This document shows positions 36,831 to 46,140 of a stretch of DNA of 64,000 nucleotides, in pieces (positions within the stretch are counted from its first letter, which is position 1; every line of letters starts with the position of its first letter). This stretch comes from Nonlabens arenilitoris (GTDB taxonomy: Bacteria; Bacteroidota; Bacteroidia; Flavobacteriales; Flavobacteriaceae). The stretch spans positions 3,051,501 through 3,115,500 of the forward strand of contig NZ_MTPW01000001.1 in NCBI RefSeq assembly GCF_002954765.1. The letters run 5' to 3'. The position numbers were made by a program, and so were the translations under genes. The notes under the pieces were generated by a model. That model worked only from the letters and a program-made list of their open reading frames with translations, did no database searches and was not told the DNA's origin.

Positions 36831-37175
36831 TTACGCTTTAGCTTTGTTAGACATTCTATCTCTTCTCTTTGCAGCCCACTCGATAGCATACTTATCAAGT
36901 TTTACGGTAAGGTAACGCATTACACGCTCATCACGACGGAATTCTACTTCAAAATCGTTAATTACCTCACCAGGTACTTCAAATTGAAAAAGTGTATAAA
37001 AACCACTTTTCTTGTTTTCGATTGTGTAAGCTAGTTTTTTCAAGCCCCAATCTTCTTTGGCTATCATCTTTGCACCACGTGTAGTAAGGAAATTTTCAAA
37101 CTTCTTTACTGCTTCCTTTACCTGATCATCAGATAAAACGGGATTCAAAATGAAAACAGTTTCGTATTGATTCAT
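36831..37175 (-). CDS. rpsF: Ribosomal protein bS6
   Basis: 114 residues from MNQYETVFILNPVLSDDQV, the standard S6 start; the frame extends 17 codons further (to 37226), but the promoter box sits in that extension. LEDWGLKKLAYTI-like residues (KEDWGLKKLAYTIENKKSG) and RRDERVMRYLTVKL complete the ferredoxin-like fold. bS6 pairs with bS18 on the 30S platform. First gene of the rpsF-rpsR-rplI operon. The single-strand-binding protein gene often found in this operon elsewhere is absent. Confidence 0.97.
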   Translation of the reverse strand: MNQYETVFILNPVLSDDQVKEAVKKFENFLTTRGAKMIAKEDWGLKKLAYTIENKKSGFYTLFQFEVPGEVINDFEVEFRRDERVMRYLTVKLDKYAIEWAAKRRDRMSNKAKA

Positions 37176-37197
37176 AATATATTGTTTAAAACGGTTG

Positions 37198-37205
37198 CAA
37201 AAATA
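37198..37205 (-). promoter_or_regulatory. -7 promoter box for the rpsF-rpsR-rplI operon
   Basis: TATTTTTG on minus (CAAAAATA on plus), 22 bp before the rpsF ATG at 37175. It fixes the shorter rpsF start. Confidence 0.6.
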
Positions 37206-37379
37206 CTTCTTTTCTTTTGTTCTCACAACACTTTCAAGGCATAGAGATAAAATAATTCAGCACCACATATTTGTAAACAAATTCGATGAAAAACAAAATA
37301 AAATCGTTTAAACAACAGATTTATTTGCATTACATCAGTTAAAGTGTTAACATTGTCACGGTAATATAACACTTAAACG

Positions 37380-38084
37380 ATGAACAACACTATTTTAAAT
37401 TGTTACGTAGTTGATGATTCAAGTATTCAACGCCTTGCTATAGTGAAAATGATTGAGAATCATCCCAATTTAAAACTAGTAGGTGAATTTAGTAATGCTA
37501 TCGAAACTAAAGCAGCAATAAAGGATCAAAAAGTAGATCTTATCTTTCTAGATGTAGAGATGCCTATTCTTACTGGATTTGATTTATTAGATGATATTAC
37601 AGAAAAACCAGGCGTAATTTTTGTGACAGGTCAAACTAAATATGCGTTTAAAGCATTTGATTATGCGGCCATTGATTATTTACAAAAACCTATTAAGAAA
37701 GATAGATTTTTATATGCCGTTGAAAGAGCTTTACTTGCTCATAAGTTACGTACAGAAATGATTGAAGATCGCGGTGAGTTCATTTTTGTAAAAAGTAACC
37801 TTAAGAAACGTAAAGTCTACCTAAAAGAATTAAAATATATTCAAGCGTTGGGTGATTATGTAAAACTAATAACCGAGGATGATAGTTTAATTGTATTATC
37901 TACAATGAAAAGTTTTGAGAATGAGCTTCCATCAGACGAGTTTTTGCGTATTCATAAATCCTACATTGTTAACTTACGTAAAATAGAAAAGTTTAATTCT
38001 AAAGCTGTAGAACTAGGAAGTGAAGTATTACCATTAAGTAGAAATCGCAAATCAGAATTAATTGATGCTCTATCACAATTTTAA
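37380..38084 (+). CDS. LytTR-family response regulator
   Basis: 234 residues. Receiver domain at about 7-125: acidic pair VVDDSS, phospho-acceptor Asp58 in IFLDVEMPILTG, Thr/Lys switch residues in FVTGQTK and YLQKPIKK. LytTR DNA-binding domain at about 140-232, with FLRIHKSYIVNLRKIEKF. It regulates transcription after phosphorylation by a partner kinase. No histidine kinase is adjacent, so it is an orphan here. A terminator separates it from the Ser/Arg-rich protein gene downstream, which could be a target; that is speculation. Confidence 0.94.
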   Translation: MNNTILNCYVVDDSSIQRLAIVKMIENHPNLKLVGEFSNAIETKAAIKDQKVDLIFLDVEMPILTGFDLLDDITEKPGVIFVTGQTKYAFKAFDYAAIDYLQKPIKKDRFLYAVERALLAHKLRTEMIEDRGEFIFVKSNLKKRKVYLKELKYIQALGDYVKLITEDDSLIVLSTMKSFENELPSDEFLRIHKSYIVNLRKIEKFNSKAVELGSEVLPLSRNRKSELIDALSQF

Positions 38085-38118
38085 AATAAATAGAACCCTA
38101 AATATCCCCTAATTAAGC

Positions 38119-38147
38119 AAGGTCACTAGAAATAGTGACCTTTTTTA
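38119..38147 (+). terminator. Intrinsic terminator after the LytTR regulator
   Basis: AAGGTCACTA-GAAA-TAGTGACCTT followed by TTTT: a perfect 10-bp stem. Confidence 0.92.
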
Positions 38148-38264
38148 TTACCATATAGTGTGGTTGTAATAAGGTGGAACTACAAAGTTTGCGTTTTTTG
38201 GCACGCTGATTGTATTTACTATATCGAGTACGACATTGAAGTCTGCTTATAATACCTAGTAATT

Positions 38265-39521
38265 ATGAAAAAGCTATCTACCCTACTGTTAGTATTCTTG
38301 ATGGGAATCGGGATAAGCTATGCAACTACAATTGAAGATGACCGTTATCGAGGATATGACAACAGTTTTATTTTTAATGAAGGAGGAATTGAATTTGCAG
38401 TTTTTCCTGATGGTCAATTTGATTTCAACTATTTAAATGATGGTCCTCAATTTGGTACTGTGATTAATACTCCTAATTTAAGTATCTCTTTTAATACTGG
38501 TTATAATTATGATGCTTATGTGCAATATGATTCATATGGTGCAGTAATTCAAATTGAAAATACGCCTATTTATTATGACAGCTATGGTCGAATCATACAA
38601 GCAGGCGATGTATTTATTAACTATCGCAACGGTTATGTTAATCGTGTCGGAAATTTGCGTGTATTTTACAACAGGCCTGGTGTTATTTTAAGAACCACGG
38701 GATTTATTAATAGATTTAATAGATACTATGTTTATCAGCCTTGGCATGCATATTATGGTGTACCTTTAGTAAATAACTGTATTGTATGGAATAATCCTTA
38801 TCGTTTATATTACAATCCTTACAGGTATGCATGGAACTATCATAGAGTAAACTGGAATAGACCTAACTATTATAACGGTTGTTATGCTAGAGCAAATGTA
38901 AGACGCACATTTTACAGACCTAATGACAGAGTAAATTATCGTAGTTTTGAAAGAGGTCGTAGAGATAACAATGGTCGTGCAATTGCTACTAGAGATGCTA
39001 GAAGAGATCGCGAAGCTATCACTAGAGGACGCAGGACTGTTTCAAGAAGTGATAACCGCATAGCTAGCAATAGTCGTAGCACACAAGCTAGAACAGCTAG
39101 ACGCAGTGATAATAACGTAACAACTAGTAGAAATAGTAGAAGCTCAAGAGCTACTGGTACAACAACTAGAGCACCTCAAGCTACTACAACTAGTAGATCT
39201 TCTAGAAGAGCAACAAGTACAGCAACAACACGTAGTACTAGAACAAGCAATCCTGCAATTTCAAATCGCTCTAGTAGATCAACACCTGCAATTTCAAACT
39301 CTAGAACGACTAGAAGAGCTTCAAGCACTGTTAGCAATTCACCTAGAACTAATAGAAATACTAATACAGTAGCGCGTTCTTCAAGAAGTTCAAGAACGAG
39401 TAACGCTACCGCTAGAAATAGTTCTGAAAGAACAAATACAAGAGCAATATCTTCTAGCAACCGTAAAGCTGCTGCTGCAAGCAAACGCTCTACTTCTAAT
39501 AGAAGATCGGGAAGAAATTAA
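38265..39521 (+). CDS. Exported protein with a long Ser/Arg/Thr-rich basic tail
   Basis: 418 residues. Signal peptide MKKLSTLLLVFLMGIGISYA. The N-terminal half (about 21-225) is a Tyr/Asn-rich repeated-strand region (YDSYGAVIQIENTPIYYDSY, then GRIIQAGDVFINYRNGYVNR), conserved in flavobacteria. From about residue 225 to the end it is almost only Ser, Arg, Thr, Asn and Ala (for example SRSSRRATSTATTRSTRTS), very basic and surely disordered. Such a tail could bind polyanions such as DNA, lipopolysaccharide or acidic exopolysaccharide outside the inner membrane. Function unknown. It has its own terminator. Confidence 0.82.
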   Translation: MKKLSTLLLVFLMGIGISYATTIEDDRYRGYDNSFIFNEGGIEFAVFPDGQFDFNYLNDGPQFGTVINTPNLSISFNTGYNYDAYVQYDSYGAVIQIENTPIYYDSYGRIIQAGDVFINYRNGYVNRVGNLRVFYNRPGVILRTTGFINRFNRYYVYQPWHAYYGVPLVNNCIVWNNPYRLYYNPYRYAWNYHRVNWNRPNYYNGCYARANVRRTFYRPNDRVNYRSFERGRRDNNGRAIATRDARRDREAITRGRRTVSRSDNRIASNSRSTQARTARRSDNNVTTSRNSRSSRATGTTTRAPQATTTSRSSRRATSTATTRSTRTSNPAISNRSSRSTPAISNSRTTRRASSTVSNSPRTNRNTNTVARSSRSSRTSNATARNSSERTNTRAISSSNRKAAAASKRSTSNRRSGRN

Positions 39522-39543
39522 TACATAAATTGAATGACCATTA

Positions 39544-39575
39544 AAGCCTACTCACAACTGAGTGGGCTTTTTTTA
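39544..39575. terminator. Terminator between the Ser/Arg-rich protein gene and the flippase gene
   Basis: AAGCCTACTCA and TGAGTGGGCTT (39559-39569) form an 11-bp stem with one G-T wobble, followed by a T-run. It mainly serves the rightward gene; the T-run reaches the flippase stop codon. Confidence 0.82.
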
Positions 39576-41024
39576 TGGCATATACTTACGCAGCAATTCA
39601 TTTATCTCTATAGATAATTTCAACTTTCTAATAATTAATACATAAATTATTGTAAGCAATACACTTTTCAGAAAGATATTTAATACAGGATGCCAGTTAA
39701 AATCCCAAAAGTAAAAAACCGCAATAAAGGTCAGTATTAATAGAATAGAAAGACTAGTTCTAGCAGTCCATGGATGTATATGTAATTTGTGATATACATA
39801 AAACGCTTTCGCGAAAGCGTATAAAACATAAGCAATGCATGTCGATATTGCAGCACCCATTAAACCATAAATGGGTATTAACCACATATTGAGTAAAATA
39901 GCCAAGACCGCTAGCAACAAACCTAACCACAATGTCACCCGATATAAGTCTGAATTGTATAATATAGCATTATTACTACCCAGAAGACTTTCTGCATATT
40001 TAACTACCGCAATTAACATTACCACTGGGATTCCCACTCGATATTCTGGACGCATTAATTGATAAAATTCATTGACATTACAAATGATAATAATTACTAA
40101 AAAACCAGCAATAATACTGAGATTAAGAGAGCTGCGTTTATAGAGATGCTCTACCTCTTTTATCTCACCTCTATTAAAATGACCTGCCGTTAATGGATGC
40201 ATTATTTGCGCCATACCACGTGCTGGCACGGCTATAACCGTTGCAATAAAGACAGCGACATTATACCATGAGATGTTATCAATAATTAAATAATCATTAA
40301 TCATAAACTTATCCAGGTCTAGCAATGCAGTGCCCACTGATCCAGCAACTATCATCAATAAAGAATAATTGATTAAATCTTTACTCGCTTTAATCTTCCC
40401 TAGCTGGTATTGAGGTGTATATGTTTTAAAAGCTACTAACTTCATTATAAAAGCTCTTAAGCCATAAATAAGGACTAGACTGTAAATAAATTGCACTTGT
40501 GTTATCCAGTCCAACGCTAGAAATATTAACATTATAGTCGCTGCTAATCTGTAAAAAACTTCCTTTAAAAAGTTACCTCCTATGGTTTTCATATGGACTT
40601 TAGTCCAAGCATAAAAAATTTCAAAGTAAGCTTGGAAAACCGCTATAATTGCGATGGACCATACAAAATCGCTAGTAATTTGATTACGATTTGCGATATA
40701 TAGCCGTATAGGGTCATAGAATATATAAATGAGAATGAAAACTGGTATAATAATAACTAGTGGCCATAACAGCATTTGTGTTAAAAACGAATCACGCTCA
40801 TTTTTATGGTCATACCTAGAGTAAAATTTCACAATAGTATTGTGAATCCCAAAGGACATTAAAGGAAATAATAGAAAAGCTGTCGATAAAATATAACCCC
40901 ATAAACCATAGTATTCATCATCTAGATAGGTGGTCGCTAGCAACAACACATTAAGTGCACCCAGTACAAATCCAGCAGCTGTAATTGCAAGATTCCATCC
41001 AGATTGTTTAATAACTATTCCCAT
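39573..41024 (-). CDS. Polysaccharide flippase-like (Wzx/MOP) membrane protein
   Basis: 483 residues with about 12-14 transmembrane helices. The opening KQSGWNLAITAAGFVLGALNVLLL and internal YSLLMIVAGSVGTALLDLDKFMI are typical of oligosaccharide flippases of the MOP superfamily. It would move lipid-linked glycan units across the inner membrane. A perfect palindrome (39803-39820) lies in a loop-helix junction and is read as YAFAKAFY. It overlaps the glycosyltransferase gene by 10 bp, the last gene of a four-gene leftward operon. Confidence 0.88.
   Translation of the reverse strand: MGIVIKQSGWNLAITAAGFVLGALNVLLLATTYLDDEYYGLWGYILSTAFLLFPLMSFGIHNTIVKFYSRYDHKNERDSFLTQMLLWPLVIIIPVFILIYIFYDPIRLYIANRNQITSDFVWSIAIIAVFQAYFEIFYAWTKVHMKTIGGNFLKEVFYRLAATIMLIFLALDWITQVQFIYSLVLIYGLRAFIMKLVAFKTYTPQYQLGKIKASKDLINYSLLMIVAGSVGTALLDLDKFMINDYLIIDNISWYNVAVFIATVIAVPARGMAQIMHPLTAGHFNRGEIKEVEHLYKRSSLNLSIIAGFLVIIIICNVNEFYQLMRPEYRVGIPVVMLIAVVKYAESLLGSNNAILYNSDLYRVTLWLGLLLAVLAILLNMWLIPIYGLMGAAISTCIAYVLYAFAKAFYVYHKLHIHPWTARTSLSILLILTFIAVFYFWDFNWHPVLNIFLKSVLLTIIYVLIIRKLKLSIEINELLRKYMP
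39803..39820. repeat. Dispersed palindrome, perfect copy, inside the flippase gene
   Basis: ACGCTTTCGCGAAAGCGT; encodes AFAKA between two transmembrane helices. Confidence 0.9.
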
Positions 41025-42310
41025 GTGTAAGCTATTGTTTTAGCTAGTGTTTTAGTAAGGTTTTCTCTTTTGTAACTATTAATATGATCATTTAATTGAC
41101 CTTCATTATTACCATTTTTAAATAGCGCATATTTTTCTAAAACATGTTCTTTAAGTTTCTGCTTTTCAAGATAATTAAAATATTGACCAGAATGTGTATG
41201 TTTTATCAAGTTCTCAATATCTGCATCTTTAGGACCTATGGCTATAATAGGTCTTGCACTGGCAAAATATTCAAATAGTTTTCCTGGTATAATGGCCTTA
41301 GTATCTATACTATCAATTTCAATAAGTAATAAACACTGGGAATGAAACATTAGGTCTACAGCATCTTTATGAGAAAGGTAACCTAATAGGTTTAGATTCG
41401 AGTCAAGATCATATCTATGAATAGAATCTAAGATTTCACTACTCACATTACCAGCAAGTTGTAATTTAAAAGCCGCTTTAAAATCAGTGCTTTCACTACA
41501 TAATTCTGCTAGTACTTCCCATAAAACTTGAGGATTACGATCAGATAACAGCGTTCCTACATGCGACATGGTAAAGGCACCTACTGGTTGTCGTGTTGTA
41601 GTATTTACATTGATGTCAAATCCATTTGTAATTACTTGTATAGGTGTATTGGATTTAGACGCAAATTCTTTTCCTGTATGAGGACTAGTAACTATAAGTA
41701 AATCTGCATTATTTAAAACATCTTGTTCTAATTGTTCATGCTTTTTTTGTGCTCTAGCTCCTATTTTTAAATGCTTATGATAACCTATAGTTGTCCATGG
41801 ATCTCTAAAATCTGCCAGCCATTTAAAACCTGTATATTTATTCTTAAGCTCTAGACCGATTAAATGTATAGAATGTGGTGGTCCCGTAGTAATTATAGTC
41901 GGGTTTTTATGCTCCAGTAAATAAGGATGTATTGCTTTAATTACTCTCGATTTCCATCCTACTCTAGCATCTGGTACAAATAAATTACCACGCATCCATA
42001 TCATGGCGCGCTGTAATGGTCCAGCATTCTTAGGTATAATTCCCTTTTGAAGATTTTTAGTACGCTTACGCGAAAGCGAACTGGCCCAACGACTAGGTTC
42101 ATTGATAGGAACTTTAATGAATTGAATTCCTTTAGGTACTTCTTCTATAAGCGATGCATCAACTATAGGATAGTCAGGATGATCTGGTATAACCACCGTT
42201 ACTTCAAAGTTGTACTGATCTAAGTATGTAGCAAATTTTAACCAGCGTTGTACACCTGGACCACCAGCAGGTGGCCAGTAGTAAGTAATGATGAGAACAG
42301 GATTTTTCAT
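41015..42310 (-). CDS. Glycosyltransferase (GT-B fold, GT4-like)
   Basis: 431 residues. The N-terminus VLIITYYWPPAGGPGVQRWLKF is the glycine-rich nucleotide-sugar loop of GT-B enzymes acting on capsule or O-antigen. The C-terminal domain has a donor-binding region around LLIEIDSIDTKAIIPGKLFEYFASARPIIAIG, cut here as KLFEYFASARP with its conserved Glu. It transfers a sugar to a lipid-linked acceptor. A degenerate palindrome copy is read as SLSRKRTK. It sits between YfhO and the flippase, so a role in a surface glycan is likely; donor and acceptor are unknown. Confidence 0.88.
   Translation of the reverse strand: MKNPVLIITYYWPPAGGPGVQRWLKFATYLDQYNFEVTVVIPDHPDYPIVDASLIEEVPKGIQFIKVPINEPSRWASSLSRKRTKNLQKGIIPKNAGPLQRAMIWMRGNLFVPDARVGWKSRVIKAIHPYLLEHKNPTIITTGPPHSIHLIGLELKNKYTGFKWLADFRDPWTTIGYHKHLKIGARAQKKHEQLEQDVLNNADLLIVTSPHTGKEFASKSNTPIQVITNGFDINVNTTTRQPVGAFTMSHVGTLLSDRNPQVLWEVLAELCSESTDFKAAFKLQLAGNVSSEILDSIHRYDLDSNLNLLGYLSHKDAVDLMFHSQCLLLIEIDSIDTKAIIPGKLFEYFASARPIIAIGPKDADIENLIKHTHSGQYFNYLEKQKLKEHVLEKYALFKNGNNEGQLNDHINSYKRENLTKTLAKTIAYTWE
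42063..42078. repeat. Dispersed palindrome, degenerate copy, inside the glycosyltransferase gene
   Basis: CGCTTACGCGAAAGCG, one mismatch (T to A) in the left arm. It encodes LSRK. Confidence 0.65.
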
Positions 42311-44779
42311 TTAAGATCTTTTCTTAAATGAGTAAAATAAACCGCCTAAGACAATCATAAACAACAAAATATTACTACCTAACATGATATTGCTTCCTGT
42401 TTTAACCACCTGAGGTTCAAAACTCATAACAATTTCATGTGATCCAGCAGGAACCTTAACACCTCTTAAGGTGTAATTTACTCTAGCGATAGGTGTCTGA
42501 ATACCGTCGATAGTTGCCTTCCAACCATGTGGATAATACATCTCACTAAATACAGCCAAAGCCTCTTGAGTATTACTAGTTCTATATACTAATCTTTGTG
42601 TATCATAATCTATTAACTGAATACTAGATGTTGAGTCAGCATGTGTGGCTGTAAGATTCAATAACTCTTTCTGATTTTTTTGAATGACTGCAAGTTGACT
42701 TCCATTAAGCTCAGATAGACTTGTAATTTCTTCATTATCACTAGCCACTGTCTTTAAGGAATCTACAAACCATGCATTACCCATAGCCATAGGATTTTCT
42801 TTGGCAACATAACCGGTTTCTTCAGCATCAATAATATATCGCACGTTAAACATGCTCAAGATTTCAATGTTTTCTCTACCTACAGGAGCTATTCCATTTT
42901 CATTAAATAGATAAAACTCAGACAATTCTTGAATACGTCTAGGCTTTGCACCATGATATCCACCTATTGATTTGTGAAAATAAGGTGCTCTTCCAGAGTT
43001 GAATGGGTTGAGTAATAAGTCATAAACTCTATAATGATCACCTGCTTGTGCGTCTTTCATAGCGATATCATCTGCAGGAGTTTTGCGATGAGCATTATCA
43101 TATTCACTAGCGGTTACATAATCATCACTGTTAACATAATTCATGTCAAAACTTACTAAGTCGAATAAAATGACCACACCAGCAATCACTAGTACAAGAT
43201 TTTCTGACAGCTTCTTTTTGAGTAATAAAAACAAAGCACCAGCAATAATACCTGTAATTAATAAGGACCTTAAAGCATCTGCTCGCATGATTTCAAAACG
43301 GTCATCTCTTAAGGCATCTACAAAACCAATTCCTAATTGATCACTGTCCATATAATATTGATCCATAGGACTAGCAAAATCAAATAATTGACCACCTAAA
43401 CCTATCAAGATTAATAGAAAACCACCAACTACAATACCTGTATATTTTAAGGCATTGGCTTTAGTCTCAACAGAATTTCTTTCATTAAAAAACTGCCATA
43501 AACCTATCACTGCAAGGATAGGAACGCATAATTCAATTAAAACCTGTATAGAGGTTACCGCCCGGAATTTATTATATAATGGAACTACGTCTATAAAGAA
43601 ACGAGTTATCCAGTCTGCATTTTTACCATAAGATAATAAGAGAGCGAGCACTATTACAGCACTAGTCCACCATCTTAATCTACCTTTAATTAAAAATAAT
43701 CCTAGAACTGCGAGAAACACAACACCTATACCTAAGTATGGTGGCGCCTCTACAATAATTTGATCACCCCAATATAACGGCACATTTTCATTGACAAAAC
43801 GCACCACATCTGCTTTAGGTAAACCTTGATCTGTAAGATACTTTACTGTATTAGAGTCTTCATCTGGTCTAGCGCTACTACCACCACCAGCAAATCTAGG
43901 AACTAATAAATTCAAGCTTTCACTTAATCCATAACTGTATTGTGTGATATAGTCATAATCTAAACCTGTTTGTGGAACTACTTCTTGGCCTTGAGCATTA
44001 ATGGAAAGATCAGATTTACCACGAGTACTCTCTTTAGAATACTCACTAGTAGCTAACAAATTACCTGCATTAGTTCCTAATGCTAATAGTACAGCCGCGG
44101 TCATAATACCTATAGACTTAAAGTAATGAGGCACCATCTTTTTACATATGGCATCAATAAGATATGCAATTCCTAAAATGATTACAGCCAATAATAGATA
44201 ATAAGTCATTTGTGGATGATTAGCCTGTAATTCTAGTGCCATGGCCAGTGATGTGACTATGAATCCCAATAAATATCGTTTCTGAAAAACTAATATAATT
44301 CCACTGAGAACTAGAGGAAAATATGCAATAGCATGAGCTTTTGCATTATGCCCTACTCCTAATATAATGATTAGATAAGTTGAAAACCCAAAGGCTAATG
44401 CGCCTAGTAATCCAATTTTCCAATTTACTCGCATGACAAGCATGAGAATATAAAAGGAAATAAAATATAAGAATAAATAGTCTGCCGGACGAGGTAAAAA
44501 TCTTAATGCACGATCTAATCCATCTATAAAGTCGTAAGGATATCTTGCTCCTAATTGGTAAGTAGGCATACCTCCAAAGACGGAATCTGTCCAATATAAT
44601 TCATCACCCGTGGCGGCGCGATGTTCTATAAGCTGTCTAGCATTACCTTTATATTGTACAATATCGTTTTGGTAAAGTTTCTTACCGCTTAACACTGGAT
44701 TAAAATATGCCAACGCAGCAATAATAAATACGGCTATAACAGCCAGATGTGGTAGTAATTTCTTGAAATTAAAAGTCAT
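42311..44779 (-). CDS. YfhO-family large membrane protein
   Basis: 822 residues with more than ten transmembrane helices and two extracytoplasmic regions. Opening KLLPHLAVIAVFIIAALAYF, then the family motif DIVQYKGNARQLIEHRAATG and TDSVFGGMPTYQLGARYPY. A C-terminal periplasmic domain (about 540-790) precedes the last helix. In Bacillus, YfhO-type proteins are linked to glycosylation of teichoic acid or flotation of a lipid-linked sugar, suggesting a GT-C-like enzyme. It lies between DUF4834 and the glycosyltransferase in one operon. Confidence 0.87.
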   Translation of the reverse strand: MTFNFKKLLPHLAVIAVFIIAALAYFNPVLSGKKLYQNDIVQYKGNARQLIEHRAATGDELYWTDSVFGGMPTYQLGARYPYDFIDGLDRALRFLPRPADYLFLYFISFYILMLVMRVNWKIGLLGALAFGFSTYLIIILGVGHNAKAHAIAYFPLVLSGIILVFQKRYLLGFIVTSLAMALELQANHPQMTYYLLLAVIILGIAYLIDAICKKMVPHYFKSIGIMTAAVLLALGTNAGNLLATSEYSKESTRGKSDLSINAQGQEVVPQTGLDYDYITQYSYGLSESLNLLVPRFAGGGSSARPDEDSNTVKYLTDQGLPKADVVRFVNENVPLYWGDQIIVEAPPYLGIGVVFLAVLGLFLIKGRLRWWTSAVIVLALLLSYGKNADWITRFFIDVVPLYNKFRAVTSIQVLIELCVPILAVIGLWQFFNERNSVETKANALKYTGIVVGGFLLILIGLGGQLFDFASPMDQYYMDSDQLGIGFVDALRDDRFEIMRADALRSLLITGIIAGALFLLLKKKLSENLVLVIAGVVILFDLVSFDMNYVNSDDYVTASEYDNAHRKTPADDIAMKDAQAGDHYRVYDLLLNPFNSGRAPYFHKSIGGYHGAKPRRIQELSEFYLFNENGIAPVGRENIEILSMFNVRYIIDAEETGYVAKENPMAMGNAWFVDSLKTVASDNEEITSLSELNGSQLAVIQKNQKELLNLTATHADSTSSIQLIDYDTQRLVYRTSNTQEALAVFSEMYYPHGWKATIDGIQTPIARVNYTLRGVKVPAGSHEIVMSFEPQVVKTGSNIMLGSNILLFMIVLGGLFYSFKKRS

Positions 44780-44809
44780 GAATTTATTTCAGTCGATGAA
44801 AGTTGAAAA

Positions 44810-45076
44810 TTAATCAATTTCCTCAAAGTCCACATACTCACCTACGGTTTTATTTTCCTTAGGTTTATTAACTTTTTTCTGGCTAGATCGTGGACCTTGT
44901 GACTGGTTGAATAAATCATCTGTATTCATACCGCTGCGCTTCTCAAAGCTGCGTGACATGCGTTGCATGGCTTTTTTACCTAGCCATTTTAAAATACTAG
45001 CACCATAATATTTAAGTATTAATCGTACGGAAACGTAGATCACTAAAACAATAAGAATGACTTGTAGAAGTTTCAA
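44810..45076 (-). CDS. DUF4834 small membrane protein
   Basis: 88 residues. One N-terminal transmembrane helix (LLQVILIVLVIYVSVRLIL), then a basic, then acidic cytoplasmic tail ending TVGEYVDFEEID, a conserved Bacteroidota pattern. First gene of the leftward operon with yfhO 30 bp downstream. Its role is unknown; possibly an accessory of the glycan machinery. Confidence 0.85.
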   Translation of the reverse strand: MKLLQVILIVLVIYVSVRLILKYYGASILKWLGKKAMQRMSRSFEKRSGMNTDDLFNQSQGPRSSQKKVNKPKENKTVGEYVDFEEID

Positions 45077-45134
45077 TAGAAGTAATTTTAAGTAAAATTA
45101 AAAAGTCATTTTATTATTACTCTTTAATATATCT

Positions 45135-45142
45135 TAAATTTG
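45135..45142 (+). promoter_or_regulatory. -7 promoter box for the outer-membrane protein gene
   Basis: TAAATTTG, 20 bp before ATG 45163, in the 86-bp divergent gap. Confidence 0.5.
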
Positions 45143-45162
45143 AACTTTTAAGGAATCATTTT

Positions 45163-46131
45163 ATGACTGCTTTTACGCAAAAAATATTATTTGTGTCTGT
45201 TTGTTTAATAAGTTTTATAACATCAGCACAATACACAGAAACTATTAATACTAATAATCCCGGCTTATCCCAAGGCGCTTTTGCGGTAGGGAAAGGTGTT
45301 GCTCAAATAGAAGGTAATCTATTTTATAGAACAGAGCAGCATGACCTGCAGCGTTATGAGAGAGACTATACTGGTTTAAGCATGCAATTGCGATATGGTG
45401 CGTTTATGGAACGTCTAGAGTTTTCTTTTATAGGGAATTTTGCTTCTGTAAATCAAATGGATAATAGAGGTTTTGGAAATGTAGAAAGTAGTTTTTCTAA
45501 CTTCTCTAGAAGTACAATAGGTGTTAAGTATCTTGTTTTTGATCCACTTAAATTCTTTGGAGAGAAGAAAGTAAATCTTTTAAGTTGGAAAGCAAATAAT
45601 CGATTGAACTGGAGAGATTTTGTACCAGCCATTTCAGTATATGCAGGTGCAAATATTAATTTTTCAGAAAACAATCTATTAACGCCGCCCAATGATCCTA
45701 CCTTCTCACCTCGATTTGAACTAATCACTCAAAACAACTGGGGACAATGGGTTTTTGTCACTAACTTTATAGTAGATCGCGTGACAACAGATTACCCTTC
45801 TTATGAATGGATTTTAACCATGACCCATAGTATTAATGGAAAATGGGCCGTTTTTGGAGAGTATCAAGGATTTAAATCAGACTTTTATAGTGATGATTTA
45901 GGTCGTGGTGGACTAGCTTATTTGATCTCTAAAGACTGGCAAGTGGACGCCAGTGCAACTTTTAATTTTAAAGATACACCATCTGTTTTTCAAGTTAATG
46001 TAGGAATGTCTTACCGTTTTGACTTTCATAAAGATGATGAAACCATAAGCCAGAAAAAGAATTTACAAGGCACTGGTGATGATAGCGGTAGAAAAGCCAA
46101 AAAAGAAAAAAAGAAAAAAATCGATTTCTAG
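45163..46131 (+). CDS. Outer-membrane beta-barrel 'transporter' (Phenol_MetA_deg-like)
   Basis: 322 residues. Signal peptide ends FITSAQ. The mature part shows the pattern NNPGLSQGAFAVGKGVAQIEG and regular amphipathic strands (GLSMQLRYGAFMERLEFSFIG), ending MSYRFDF plus a charged tail (KKEKKKKIDF). This matches the outer-membrane MetA-pathway/transporter-like family. Its function is not established; it may be a porin or a solute channel. It lies 9 bp before the acetyltransferase-like gene, suggesting one transcript. Confidence 0.8.
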   Translation: MTAFTQKILFVSVCLISFITSAQYTETINTNNPGLSQGAFAVGKGVAQIEGNLFYRTEQHDLQRYERDYTGLSMQLRYGAFMERLEFSFIGNFASVNQMDNRGFGNVESSFSNFSRSTIGVKYLVFDPLKFFGEKKVNLLSWKANNRLNWRDFVPAISVYAGANINFSENNLLTPPNDPTFSPRFELITQNNWGQWVFVTNFIVDRVTTDYPSYEWILTMTHSINGKWAVFGEYQGFKSDFYSDDLGRGGLAYLISKDWQVDASATFNFKDTPSVFQVNVGMSYRFDFHKDDETISQKKNLQGTGDDSGRKAKKEKKKKIDF

Positions 46132-46140
46132 GAATCTACT

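Noticed and set aside
39176..39484. A Leu/Val-rich open frame opposite the Ser/Arg-rich protein
   Set aside because: It is a mirror of the repetitive Ser/Arg codons; no start context, family or promoter.
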